This document shows, in pieces, positions 1-7,579 of a stretch of DNA of 32,165 bases (positions within the stretch are counted from its first letter, which is position 1; each line of letters opens with the position of its first letter). The stretch covers positions 1-32,165 of the forward strand of contig CAZNAP010000021.1 of NCBI GenBank assembly GCA_964571145.1, in the 5' to 3' direction. The DNA is from Suilimivivens sp964571145 (lineage in GTDB: Bacteria > Bacillota > Clostridia > Lachnospirales > Lachnospiraceae). The translations under genes and the position numbers were made by a program. The notes below the pieces were generated by a model, which saw only the letters and a program-made list of their open reading frames with translations, searched no databases and was not told where the DNA came from.

Positions 1-15
1 GTTCAGAGTAAGCTC

Positions 16-37
16 TTTTTATTTATTTATTTATTTG
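16..37. repeat. TTTA simple sequence repeat downstream of ispD
   Basis: Four to five copies of the tetranucleotide TTTA lie in the AT-rich stretch at positions 1-97. No gene, hairpin or convincing terminator is visible there. Confidence 0.6.
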
Positions 38-97
38 ACTGTGAATAGTAACAAGAAAAAAAACAATAAAAAATATATCAAAAATATGAATAAAAAT

Positions 98-110
98 CCG
101 AGTGACTAAT
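98..110 (-). repeat. Partial copy of dispersed TCACTCGGTGCTTAG repeat
   Basis: On the minus strand this reads ATTAGTCACTCGG, matching the core of a motif found in five other gaps of the window. It overlaps the ispD stop codon and the first bases after it. Confidence 0.4.
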
Positions 111-852
111 CTAAAAAACAAGCTCCAATCTGCAAATCTTCCGGTGTCGTAATCTTGATATTATCATAGGAACCCAATACCAGCTTGACAGGGTGCCCAG
201 TTAACTTCTCTACCACCATTGCATCATCTGTAATAGAAATCCCCTGCTGCAATAATGCAGACTCTTTTCTTGCTAATTGCTCATATGCTTCCTTTATTAA
301 TGTATACTTGAAAACCTGTGGGGTCTGAACTTGCCAAACCAGTTTTCTGTCAGGTGTATCCACGATGTTATTGTTTTCATCTGCAATTTTAACCGTGTCT
401 TTAGTGGGAACACCTACTACACAGGCATCGCATTCCTGCACATAATCGTATGCCCGAAGCAATATCTCTTCTTTAATAAAGGGTCTGGCGCTGTCATGAA
501 TGAAAACATATTCACAGGAACCAACCTTTTCCAAGCCTGCCATAACAGAATGATAGCGTTCTTGACCGCCTTCCACGATATGGCTCACTTTATTAAACCC
601 ATAAAAATCCACAATTTCCCGTTGGCAATAATCAATATCTCCCGGAGAAACCACTAAAACCAGCTCATCTATGAAGCTGTCTTGAAACACTTTTAGCGCA
701 TAATACATGACCGGCTGATCAGCCAGCATCAGATACTGCTTCTTGGTGCTACTTCCCATACGCTTTCCACTACCTGCAGCCAAAATAATTGCCGCTGTAC
801 GCTTCTTCTTTTCAGAATTATCAGGAACTTCATTTTTATTCAAAATATTCAT
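106..852 (-). CDS. ispD: 2-C-methyl-D-erythritol 4-phosphate cytidylyltransferase (IspD)
   Basis: This enzyme transfers CMP from CTP to methylerythritol 4-phosphate in the cytoplasmic MEP pathway to isoprenoid precursors. The 248-residue protein has the nucleotidyltransferase loop LAAGSGKRMG (residues 24-33) with a nearby Lys (TKKQY), HDSARP (119-124), VPTKDTVK (148-155) and QTPQVF (176-181), in family order and at close to the usual length of about 230. The frame stays open ten codons further upstream, but the ATG at 852 follows GAGGGAG at good spacing and the upstream ATG has no binding site, so 852 is chosen. It is the last gene of the minus-strand run after tsaD, about 90 bp away. The related TarI (ribitol-phosphate cytidylyltransferase) is the main alternative. 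The KDTVK and DTPDR segments and the absence of teichoic-acid neighbours favour IspD. Confidence 0.9.
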   Translation of the reverse strand: MNILNKNEVPDNSEKKKRTAAIILAAGSGKRMGSSTKKQYLMLADQPVMYYALKVFQDSFIDELVLVVSPGDIDYCQREIVDFYGFNKVSHIVEGGQERYHSVMAGLEKVGSCEYVFIHDSARPFIKEEILLRAYDYVQECDACVVGVPTKDTVKIADENNNIVDTPDRKLVWQVQTPQVFKYTLIKEAYEQLARKESALLQQGISITDDAMVVEKLTGHPVKLVLGSYDNIKITTPEDLQIGACFLD

Positions 853-904
853 AGTAAATTTCTCCCTCTTGCTCAACACCATGCGTCGGTTGCCAACCTA
901 CTAC

Positions 905-930
905 TCACTTTCTTAGTCACCCAGTGCTTA
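905..930 (+). repeat. Dispersed repeat copy between tsaD and ispD
   Basis: It contains TTAGTCACCCAGTGCTTA, one or two changes from the core TCACTCGGTGCTTAG, preceded by a degenerate partial unit (TCACTTTCTTAG). It occupies most of the short tsaD-ispD gap. Confidence 0.5.
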
Positions 931-941
931 TAAACACAAGC

Positions 942-1964
942 TCAGCGTTGGCCAAGTTTCAATCCCGGTACTGCGTTTAAATCAAAGCCGCTTCGCACAC
1001 CCTTTAGGTACTCATAATAAGCGGCTGTTCCAATCATGGCCGCATTGTCGGTGCAGAAAATTGGAGACGGATGATAAAAAGTGATTTTTTCCTTTTGGCA
1101 AGCTTCCTCAAAACGGCTCCTGAGTGCGCTGTTGGAAGCCACACCACCGGCTATGGCGAACTTGTTCAGTCCGCACTGCTTCACTGCTGCCATAGAATGT
1201 TCCACCAACACATCTACTACTGCTTTTTGAAAAGACGCAGCAACATCTGCTGTGTTTATCTCCTCGCCCTTCATCTGGCAAGAGTTTAAATAATTCAACA
1301 CCGCAGATTTTAATCCGCTAAAGCTGAAGTCATATTCGGAGTCTCCTACTTTGGCTCTTGGAAAATGAATTGCGTCCGGATTTCCTTCTTTGGACACCTT
1401 GTCTATCTTGGGGCCTCCCGGATATCCTAAACCAATTGCTCTGGCCACCTTGTCAAAGGCTTCGCCCGCTGCATCGTCGCGAGTTCTACCCAATATTTCA
1501 TATTCTCCATAATCTTTCACTACTACAAGATGAGAGTGACCTCCTGATACCACCAAGCAAACAAAGGGAGGTTCCAAATCCTTGTTTTCTATAAAATTCG
1601 CACTAATATGCCCTTCTATATGATGCACGCCCACTAATGGAATTCCGCTGGCAAAGCTGATTGCCTTAGCCGCCGATACTCCCACAAGTAAAGCCCCTAC
1701 CAGTCCGGGGCCATAGGTTACCGCAATTGCAGTGATTTCATTTAATTTAAGTCCCGCATCTGAAAGTGCTTGCTCAATCACCTGATTAATCTTTTCGATA
1801 TGCTTTCTGGATGCGATTTCCGGTACTACACCGCCATACTCTGTATGTAAAGCAATCTGTGAATAAATTACATTTGAAAGCACTTCTCTTCCGTTTTTAA
1901 CAACTGCCGCCGCGGTTTCATCACAGGAGCTTTCTATTGCTAATATCAATACATCCTTTTCCAC
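942..1964 (-). CDS. tsaD: tRNA N6-adenosine threonylcarbamoyltransferase TsaD
   Basis: TsaD, with TsaB and TsaE, transfers the threonylcarbamoyl group to A37 of ANN-decoding tRNAs (t6A). The 340-residue protein is full length. It opens with the ASKHA phosphate-binding segment (ILAIESSCDETAAAV), carries the metal-binding HIEGH at residues 115-119, and has glycine-rich segments VSGGHSHLV, DAAGEAFDKVAR and AIAGGVASNSALR. The start is GTG at 1964, since no ATG precedes the conserved N-terminus. Its AGGAG overlaps the TAG stop of the upstream hypothetical gene (GAATAGGAG), so the two are probably translationally coupled. The partner genes tsaE and tsaB lie 2.5 kb upstream on the same strand. Confidence 0.96.
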   Translation of the reverse strand: MEKDVLILAIESSCDETAAAVVKNGREVLSNVIYSQIALHTEYGGVVPEIASRKHIEKINQVIEQALSDAGLKLNEITAIAVTYGPGLVGALLVGVSAAKAISFASGIPLVGVHHIEGHISANFIENKDLEPPFVCLVVSGGHSHLVVVKDYGEYEILGRTRDDAAGEAFDKVARAIGLGYPGGPKIDKVSKEGNPDAIHFPRAKVGDSEYDFSFSGLKSAVLNYLNSCQMKGEEINTADVAASFQKAVVDVLVEHSMAAVKQCGLNKFAIAGGVASNSALRSRFEEACQKEKITFYHPSPIFCTDNAAMIGTAAYYEYLKGVRSGFDLNAVPGLKLGQR

Positions 1965-1978
1965 TTAATACCACACTC

Positions 1979-2563
1979 CTATTCTTCTTCCGCTAACTGC
2001 CAACCGTAAATTTTCCAATGCCCGTCCGCATCTTTCCGTAACAGGAAAATCTCATTTGACGAGCCCAAATTGGTTCCTTTCCTCATGGTGAAGGAACATC
2101 TTATTTTAGCCCAATCAAAACCGTCTACGGAGAAATACTCAACATCCGTGCTGGATGCCGGTGCATAACTTGATATGACAATTTCCTGATTTCTCATATT
2201 GCTGATATCCCATTGCAAATCTGAAAGATATTGCTCTTGGGTTTTATTTGCATTTAATTCATCATCATAGATACCCTGTATCTTTAGGGCCAATTCACGA
2301 AACTCTTCATCTGCATATGTTTCATTATAGAAGCACTGAGTAACCTGTCCATAATACTTGATTACTTCTCGGGGTGAGGGTGGATAATTTGTTTCCAGAT
2401 TTCGCATTAAAGCTTCCTGCACAGCCGTTACTTTAACCTGCTCCACTACACTGTCAGCCGCTTTTTTATTCGACAGATAATAGTAATATCCTAAAATCAG
2501 GCATAATAAGATAATAATTACGATAAAACCTTTTACGCCATTCTGACTGTTTTTCTTCTTCAT
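1979..2563 (-). CDS. Hypothetical membrane-anchored extracytoplasmic protein
   Basis: Function not recognised. The 194-residue protein starts with a short basic segment (MKKKNSQNG) and one hydrophobic helix at about residues 11-30 (FIVIIILLCLILGYYYYL). A polar domain of about 160 residues follows, probably outside the cell: a helical part (to about residue 110), then a probable beta-rich C-terminus ending in a WKIYGWQL segment, as in small lipocalin- or NTF2-like folds. There is no cysteine for lipid attachment near the helix. The start is supported by GGGGGGAG eight bases before the ATG. It sits between rnz and tsaD and its stop overlaps the tsaD binding site. It resembles Lachnospiraceae proteins I recall as DUF6715, but I could not verify this. 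Confidence 0.75.
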   Translation of the reverse strand: MKKKNSQNGVKGFIVIIILLCLILGYYYYLSNKKAADSVVEQVKVTAVQEALMRNLETNYPPSPREVIKYYGQVTQCFYNETYADEEFRELALKIQGIYDDELNANKTQEQYLSDLQWDISNMRNQEIVISSYAPASSTDVEYFSVDGFDWAKIRCSFTMRKGTNLGSSNEIFLLRKDADGHWKIYGWQLAEEE

Positions 2564-2612
2564 GCGAATATCTCCCCCCTTTCCCTCATAATCACACCAA
2601 TCTATCTGTTAT

Positions 2613-2734
2613 ACTTCCTAATCTATCACCACTATATATCAGTTGCACTTCCTAATCTATCACCACTATATATCAGTTGCACTTCCTAATCTATCACCAC
2701 TATATATCAGTTGCACTTCCTAATCTATCACCAC
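2613..2734. repeat. 34-bp tandem repeat, about 3.6 copies
   Basis: Copies start at 2613, 2647, 2681 and 2715. The first three are identical 34-mers beginning ACTTCCTAATC and ending CAGTTGC; the fourth breaks off after about 20 bases. The array fills the gap between rnz and the hypothetical gene. The copies abut directly, so this is a minisatellite and not a CRISPR. Each unit contains TGATATATAG on the minus strand, but no complete promoter was recognised. Confidence 0.95.
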
Positions 2735-2748
2735 CACAATCAACTCAT

Positions 2749-3669
2749 TTATTTCTGCTGCTCGTCCTCAAATACTAATTCAATCGTCTTGCCGTCCTTG
2801 CAAACCTCAGTGGCCGGAAAAATTTTGCGTGCATCCGGAAGGAATTCATCCGGTCGGTTTAAGGAAGGGCTGTAATGTGTCAGCCATAATCGTTCCACCC
2901 CTGCACGCTGCGCCAACTGTGCTGCTTCATAAAAAGTCATATGCTTATTTTCTTTGGCTTTGGTCAGCTTGTCCGCTTCCCCATACATTCCTTCACAGAT
3001 AAATAAGTCTGCTTTTTCGGCATGTTCTATAATTCCCTGTGTGGGACGAGTGTCCGTACAGTAAGTGACCTTCAACCCTTTACGGGGAGTCCCCAATACC
3101 ATTTCCGGCACGAGTGTCATTTCTCCGGTATCAATACTTTCGCCTTGCTGCAAGCGGTTCCAGTACTTCTTTTCTATTCCTAATTCGACAGCCTTGTCTA
3201 CTTGAAATTTACCAATTCGGTCAATGATAATTGAGTAGCCGTAACAAGTCACATTGTGGTTCACACGAAATGCTTCTATCCGAAATCCGTCAAACTGAAT
3301 GGTGTGTTCACTATCTGAAAGCTCCAGACAATCTATTACAAAAGGAAGTTCCGGTGCAATAATTCGCAGGGATGCCACCACCTTGGCTAACCCTTTTGGT
3401 CCTACCAGAAGAAGCGGCTCCGTCCGTTCTGCATTCCCCATTGTAAGAAGCATTCCGGGCAGTCCGCTGATATGGTCTGCATGAAAGTGTGTGAAACAAA
3501 TCACATCAATAGGTTTCGGGCTCCAGCCTTTCTCCTTCATTGCAATCTGCGTACCTTCACCACAATCAATCAAGATACTTTGTCCATTATACCTGGCCAT
3601 CATGGATGTAAGCCACCGATAAGGAAGAGGCATCATTCCGCCAGTTCCCAGTAAGCAAATATCCAGCAT
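2749..3669 (-). CDS. rnz: Ribonuclease Z (tRNA 3'-end endonuclease)
   Basis: RNase Z cuts the 3' trailer from tRNA precursors, mainly those lacking an encoded CCA. The 306-residue protein matches the bacterial length (about 307) and has the metallo-beta-lactamase zinc motif HFHADH (residues 61-66), the N-terminal LGTGG...P segment, a CDTRPTQGIIEHA segment and the late HMTFYEAAQLA and LTHYSPS histidine motifs. The usual HLHGDH is HFHADH here, with all metal ligands kept. The frame is open 26 codons further upstream, into the small Cys-rich gene, but the ATG at 3669 has GGAG six bases upstream and fits the family N-terminus. The neighbouring t6A genes also act on tRNA. Confidence 0.92.
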   Translation of the reverse strand: MLDICLLGTGGMMPLPYRWLTSMMARYNGQSILIDCGEGTQIAMKEKGWSPKPIDVICFTHFHADHISGLPGMLLTMGNAERTEPLLLVGPKGLAKVVASLRIIAPELPFVIDCLELSDSEHTIQFDGFRIEAFRVNHNVTCYGYSIIIDRIGKFQVDKAVELGIEKKYWNRLQQGESIDTGEMTLVPEMVLGTPRKGLKVTYCTDTRPTQGIIEHAEKADLFICEGMYGEADKLTKAKENKHMTFYEAAQLAQRAGVERLWLTHYSPSLNRPDEFLPDARKIFPATEVCKDGKTIELVFEDEQQK

Positions 3670-3703
3670 ATTAATCTCCATTCTAAACGGCCGCAAAAGA
3701 ATA

Positions 3704-3952
3704 TTATAAGTATTCTGTAATTTCCTCCTCTTGCGCCGGAATTGCAAAGCTCTTTATCATTTTATCATAACATTCCTCACAAAGGTCAAAAGAATATTTT
3801 TTCCCATCCTTATGACTAAAATAGCCAAATTGACTATTCCCGTGAAAACATCCTTCTTTCAAAATACCATTTTCCATAGTTAATTCTTTTTTGCATTTAT
3901 TACAAATAACAGTAGCTAATTCTTTTTTATTTTCATCCAAATATACTCGCAT
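3704..3952 (-). CDS. Small Cys-rich, probably zinc-binding protein
   Basis: Function not recognised. The 82-residue acidic protein has two CxxC pairs, CNKC (residues 17-20) and CEEC (58-61), plus an extra Cys35. That spacing suits a zinc ribbon or treble clef holding one zinc. The middle (SQFGYFSHKDGKKYSFDLC) looks like a beta hairpin between the pairs. GGGAGG lies seven bases before the ATG, and the ORF does not overlap the chosen rnz start, 34 bp downstream. It is probably first in a run with rnz, the hypothetical gene, tsaD and ispD. Confidence 0.8.
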   Translation of the reverse strand: MRVYLDENKKELATVICNKCKKELTMENGILKEGCFHGNSQFGYFSHKDGKKYSFDLCEECYDKMIKSFAIPAQEEEITEYL

Positions 3953-3990
3953 GGTTTTTCCTCCCTTGTTTTTACTTATTCCCTGTTTTC

Positions 3991-3996
3991 ATTATA
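3991..3996 (-). promoter_or_regulatory. Possible -10 element upstream of the Cys-rich gene
   Basis: On the minus strand this is a perfect TATAAT about 40 bases before the ATG at 3952. No good -35 is present at 16-18 bp, so the promoter is tentative. If real, it would drive the 3704-3952, rnz, hypothetical, tsaD and ispD run. Confidence 0.35.
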
Positions 3997-4041
3997 CATG
4001 AATGAGAATAAAGAAACAGTGGTAATTCTTCCATGCCCTGC

Positions 4042-4476
4042 CTATCTTTTCCACATAATCAAGGCATCTTCTTTGGGCTGTTCATAAAAATCCGGTCTGA
4101 TTCCCTCCCCGTGAAATCCCATACTTTCATATAATCGAATAGCTGACTGATTACTGACGCGAACCTCTAACGTACACTCCTTGATACCCAGTTTGGTGGC
4201 TTCTTGCAACGTAAATTCCAATAACTTCCTGCCTACGCCCTGCCTGCGGTAAAGGGGTGCCACTTCTACATTGGTTATTTCACCTTCACCCGCGATATCT
4301 CTGACGCCACAGCAGCCAATGACGATTCCATTTTCTTCTGCCACATAATAGTATGCATAATCAGCAGCCAGCATTTCTTCAAAATCTTGCTCTGACCATG
4401 GCTGGGAAAAGGATTCCTTTTCAATTTGAGCAACTTCCGCCACATCGGCTATTTCCATAGCTCTTATTTGTATCAA
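4042..4476 (-). CDS. rimI: Ribosomal-protein-alanine N-acetyltransferase RimI-like (GNAT)
   Basis: GNAT-family acetyltransferase using acetyl-CoA; RimI homologues acetylate the N-terminus of ribosomal protein S18 and others. The 144-residue protein has the RimI opening (IRAMEIADVAEVAQIE), the beta-4 segment ITNVEVAPLYRRQGVG, the acetyl-CoA loop RRQGVGRKL and the ending AIRLYESMGFHGEGIRPDFY. The start is TTG at 4476, chosen because GAGGAG lies six bases upstream and the conserved N-terminus begins there; an ATG six codons later is poorly preceded. It follows tsaB by 18 bp. The tsaE-tsaB-rimI order is common in Firmicutes. The natural substrate cannot be read from sequence. Confidence 0.9.
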   Translation of the reverse strand: MIQIRAMEIADVAEVAQIEKESFSQPWSEQDFEEMLAADYAYYYVAEENGIVIGCCGVRDIAGEGEITNVEVAPLYRRQGVGRKLLEFTLQEATKLGIKECTLEVRVSNQSAIRLYESMGFHGEGIRPDFYEQPKEDALIMWKR

Positions 4477-4494
4477 ACCAAGCTCCTCACTTTA

Positions 4495-5226
4495 TTACAG
4501 TGCATTCTGCTCCTGTTTTTCTCGTTCTGCTTGAGACAATCTCAAATATTCCGGTGCATGTTGCGCTGCTGTTACTGTTTTATTCTCTTTCATATACTGA
4601 AAGGCCAAGGGGGCAAAAGCTGCTGCCCGTTGTCTGTTCATATGAGCCGGAGCCAAACTATATGGAACCTTTAATAATTCAGCCAATTTCTTTTCAAAAA
4701 CCGGTACTCCGTCTCCCAGGAAAATGACATCTCTGCCAAACGTGTTACATCTGGTGCATATTTCTTCTATCGATATGGCGCATTGTGGCAAAAGATTTCT
4801 CAGTTCATAAGCCACCGGCACATTATCTTTCTCTATTCTGGCAAATTCATAAATGCCTGTATAGACCTGTTCTCTTCTGGCATCCATAATTGGGCAAACC
4901 AGTTGCTGCGTACCATATAAGTTGCAAGCAAGTCCGTCTAATGTCGGAATTTCTACCAGAGGAATATCCAGTGCCAATCCTAACCCCTTTGCTGTCGCCG
5001 AACCGATTCGCAATCCTGTGAAGGAACCGGGACCTGCTGCCAGAGCAATGGCATCTATCGTAGATAAATCCAATTCTACCATTTTCTTTAATTCGTCCAG
5101 CATCGGAAGCAAAGTTTGCGAATGCGTCTTCTTGTACTGTATATTATATTCGCCTATGAGTACATCGTCTTCTACAATCGCGACTGATGCCACTAAGCCC
5201 GAACTGTCAATTGCTATTATTTTCAT
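4495..5226 (-). CDS. tsaB: t6A complex scaffold subunit TsaB
   Basis: TsaB is the catalytically inactive ASKHA paralogue that binds TsaD in the t6A transfer complex. The 243-residue protein begins MKIIAIDSSGLVASVAI and has the hallmark ALAAGPGSFTGLRIGSATAKGL segment (split here as AGPGSFTGLRIG). It also has the PIMDARREQVYTGIY region. The frame extends 13 codons further upstream, but the ATG at 5226 matches the family N-terminus and GGAGG lies 12 bases before it, inside tsaE. tsaB overlaps the end of tsaE by 20 bp, so the two are probably coupled. Confidence 0.94.
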   Translation of the reverse strand: MKIIAIDSSGLVASVAIVEDDVLIGEYNIQYKKTHSQTLLPMLDELKKMVELDLSTIDAIALAAGPGSFTGLRIGSATAKGLGLALDIPLVEIPTLDGLACNLYGTQQLVCPIMDARREQVYTGIYEFARIEKDNVPVAYELRNLLPQCAISIEEICTRCNTFGRDVIFLGDGVPVFEKKLAELLKVPYSLAPAHMNRQRAAAFAPLAFQYMKENKTVTAAQHAPEYLRLSQAEREKQEQNAL

Positions 5227-5668
5227 ATGAATCAATTTCCTCCAGACAGATTTGTCTGTAATCAAAGCCTTTTTCCAAATTCTTCGTAATTTGAATCTGC
5301 GTATATTTTTGGGGAAGGAGTTCCTTGATTAAATCCGCCCATTCCACTATACAAATTCCGTCTCCGTAAAAGCAGTCTTCATATCCAATTTCATCCATTT
5401 CGGAAATATCACCAATCCGATACACATCCATATGATAAAAAGGACATCTTCCGTCCTCGTATACCTGTAAAATTGTGAAAGTCGGGCTGTTGACCGGCTC
5501 AGTAACACCAAGTCCACTGGCTACTCCCTGGGTAAAAACGGTTTTGCCGACTCCCAAATCTCCAATCAGGGTAAATACGCTTCCTATTGCTGCAGTTTCT
5601 CCGATTTTTCTGCCCAGTTCGAATGTCTCCTGCGCACTAAAAGTTTCAAACACTTGCTTTTCCATCAT
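5207..5668 (-). CDS. tsaE: t6A biosynthesis ATPase TsaE
   Basis: TsaE is a small P-loop ATPase that associates with TsaB-TsaD and is needed for repeated t6A transfer cycles. The 153-residue protein is full length, with Walker A GDLGVGKT (residues 36-43), the following switch SPTFTILQVYE, the HMDVYRI segment and GICIVEWADLI near the C-terminus. Two ATG codons are adjacent; GAGG lies ten bases before the first. It follows the YcxB-like gene by about 70 bp, and that gap holds a dispersed repeat. Confidence 0.95.
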   Translation of the reverse strand: MMEKQVFETFSAQETFELGRKIGETAAIGSVFTLIGDLGVGKTVFTQGVASGLGVTEPVNSPTFTILQVYEDGRCPFYHMDVYRIGDISEMDEIGYEDCFYGDGICIVEWADLIKELLPQKYTQIQITKNLEKGFDYRQICLEEIDSYENNSN

Positions 5669-5691
5669 TCAACTCTATCCTCACTGTTTTC

Positions 5692-5733
5692 CCAGTCACT
5701 CAGCACTTAGTGTTTCATCTCTCGATGCTTAGC
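5692..5733 (+). repeat. Dispersed repeat copies between the YcxB-like gene and tsaE
   Basis: At least two to three degenerate units of the TCACTCGGTGCTTAG family lie here (CAGTCACTCAG, CACTTAGTGTTTCA, TCTCGATGCTTAG). The array fills the intergenic gap. Ends are approximate. Confidence 0.5.
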
Positions 5734-5739
5734 TCTACA

Positions 5740-6219
5740 TCAACTGCGAATTTTTACTTTAGCAGGGGGCATATGCGTAGATATCATCTGAATCACTGCC
5801 ATACCGTTGTCCGCTAAATCCTTTTTCGGAAAAATAGAAGCATTTACCTTGGAGGTATAGATAATCACACTACGAAAAGTAGAAACGGCTTTATACATGT
5901 CTTCCCACTTCTGACTCTGGGTTTCCCCATTTTGAGAAACCTCCACGCCCTCCTGAGTCATACGATAATGCAGAGGTTCTTTAAAAGCCGGATTGGCCAG
6001 AAATTGCTGTCTTGATTTTAGGAATAAGGTCCAAGGCAAGTAAGCCAAGATAATAATACCGGTAATCAGACAAAGTATACCTGTTCCCATAAAAAATGCC
6101 ACAATCAGCAATGCACCAATAACCGCACCTATCAGACCGGCAGCACTGGTAAATGTATGATAAAGCATATAGTCATATAACACGCTAGGGGTAATTTTAA
6201 CATCAAATTCTACTTCCAC
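5740..6219 (-). CDS. YcxB-like membrane protein
   Basis: Predicted membrane protein of unknown function. The 159 residues comprise an N-terminal beta segment (MEVEFDVKITPSVLYDYMLYHT), two adjacent hydrophobic helices at about residues 26-64 and a polar C-terminal domain (WEDMYKAVSTFRSVIIYTSKVNASIFPKKDL). This resembles the PH-like YcxB C-terminal domain, where the I(F/I)PK segment is typical. The start is GTG at 6219, with AGGAG seven bases upstream. It lies just after a promoter and a terminator-like hairpin and is probably first in the tsaE-tsaB-rimI transcript. Confidence 0.75.
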   Translation of the reverse strand: MEVEFDVKITPSVLYDYMLYHTFTSAAGLIGAVIGALLIVAFFMGTGILCLITGIIILAYLPWTLFLKSRQQFLANPAFKEPLHYRMTQEGVEVSQNGETQSQKWEDMYKAVSTFRSVIIYTSKVNASIFPKKDLADNGMAVIQMISTHMPPAKVKIRS

Positions 6220-6240
6220 GATACTACTCCTGTTCTCTTA

Positions 6241-6270
6241 AAAAAGAGCACCTACGCAAGCAGGTGCTCT
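6241..6270 (-). terminator. Intrinsic terminator (or attenuator) between the ABC operon and the YcxB-like gene
   Basis: On the minus strand GAGCACCT and AGGTGCTC form a perfect 8-bp stem around an 8-base loop, followed directly by six T. It would end the ABC export operon, whose last stop is at 6350. It also lies downstream of the promoter at 6284-6311, so it may attenuate the next operon. Confidence 0.85.
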
Positions 6271-6283
6271 CTACTCCTCTTTA

Positions 6284-6311
6284 TTATACTAAAAATCACA
6301 TAAAGTGCAAC
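6284..6311 (-). promoter_or_regulatory. Promoter for the YcxB-like/tsaE operon
   Basis: On the minus strand TTGCAC (6311-6306) and TATAAT (6289-6284) are 16 bp apart. The predicted start is near 6277, only about seven bases before the terminator hairpin at 6270-6247. Confidence 0.6.
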
Positions 6312-6349
6312 AATTAAAATCTTTTTAAAGCATCCCGCAGAGGTTGTTT

Positions 6350-7570
6350 CTATTCGTGACGCAACGCCTCGATTGGGCTCAGCTTCGCTGCCTTTTTAGC
6401 AGGATAAATTCCGAAGAACAAACCAACTCCGCAGGAGAATACTGAAGCAACGACAATCGTAATCGCATTAATTCCGGGCGTGATGTTCATAATTGCACAT
6501 ACCAGCAGAGCGCCCAACACTCCCAAAATAATGCCTATGATACCTCCCAGTAATGTGATAATACCCGCTTCTGCCAAAAACTGTAGCAGTACAGAACCCG
6601 TTCTCGCACCAAGTGCTTTTCGAATACCGATTTCTCTGGTTCTCTCCGTAACGGACACCAGCATGATATTCATAACGCCGATACCACCAACCAGCAATGA
6701 AATAGCAGCTACAAAGGAGATAAATACAGTAATAAAACCAAGAATGGTATCAAACTGCACTGACATATCAGCAAAGCTCTCCATCATAATCTGATTCTCG
6801 CCTCTCACATCATGACGGCTTTCCAGTAATGGCAATATTTTGGCTGCTACATCTTTTGCATACAGCGACGATTCGGCTATTACATAAAACTGATCAACTT
6901 CATCAATATAGTATCCAAGCTTATTAGCCATAAAGGTTAACGGTACTTCTGCTTGTATGGTTGTATCGCTATATACCATGCTGACAATCGCCGATGATGC
7001 ATTGTCCTTTCTCACACCGATAATTCGCATTTCCTGTGTAATTCCCCAAAAGGTAGCATCATAGGTCATTCCGATGACATCTGTAGTCCCAAAAAGCTCT
7101 ACAGCACTGGCTTCTGTGATTACACATACATTACTTCCACTATCATAATCGTTCTGTGTGAAATACTTACCTTTTACGATTGGATCAGTAGAATAGTACT
7201 GCAATCCGGTAGTACCGCCAACCATGATAATATCAAAGTCACCTTTCGGCCCTTCAGCTGTTCCCCTAGTGCCAAATCGTGGGGTTACGCCTTTTACATG
7301 CTCCACCTGTTCCATAACCAAATCAAAATCGCTTTGGTCAAAGGTAACCGTTGTATCTTTTCTTGTTGTATCTACATAGAAGGCAAGCAGACCGCCACCA
7401 AAGCCTTCCAATTCCGAATTGACCTGTCCGCGGACACCATTACCAATGGAAATTACCATGATTACAGAAGAAATACCAATGATAATACCAAGCATGGTCA
7501 AAATGGAACGACCTTTATTGCTCTTAATGTTCATCAAAGCAATCTTTATATATTCCCAAATCTGTGCCAT
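6350..7570 (-). CDS. ABC transporter permease, MacB/FtsX family
   Basis: Membrane subunit of a MacB-type ABC exporter. The 406 residues show a first helix at about 20-45 (ILTMLGIIIGISSVIMVISIG), a large extracytoplasmic MacB_PCD domain (about 46-270) and an FtsX-like domain with three helices in the last 130 residues (FITVFISFVAAISLLVGGIG, LAEAGIITLLGGIIGIILG, ITIVVASVFSCGVGLFFGIY). Typical FtsX motifs are VTERTREIGIRKALGAR and YPAKKAAKLSPIEALRHE. GGAGG lies five bases before the ATG. It follows the membrane-fusion gene by nine bases and is the last gene of the operon. The substrate is unknown; relatives export peptides, antibiotics or other amphiphiles. Confidence 0.92.
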   Translation of the reverse strand: MAQIWEYIKIALMNIKSNKGRSILTMLGIIIGISSVIMVISIGNGVRGQVNSELEGFGGGLLAFYVDTTRKDTTVTFDQSDFDLVMEQVEHVKGVTPRFGTRGTAEGPKGDFDIIMVGGTTGLQYYSTDPIVKGKYFTQNDYDSGSNVCVITEASAVELFGTTDVIGMTYDATFWGITQEMRIIGVRKDNASSAIVSMVYSDTTIQAEVPLTFMANKLGYYIDEVDQFYVIAESSLYAKDVAAKILPLLESRHDVRGENQIMMESFADMSVQFDTILGFITVFISFVAAISLLVGGIGVMNIMLVSVTERTREIGIRKALGARTGSVLLQFLAEAGIITLLGGIIGIILGVLGALLVCAIMNITPGINAITIVVASVFSCGVGLFFGIYPAKKAAKLSPIEALRHE

Positions 7571-7579
7571 TTTTCCTCC

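Noticed and set aside
2613..2734. Possible CRISPR array
   Set aside because: Repeats abut directly with no spacers, and no cas genes are nearby.
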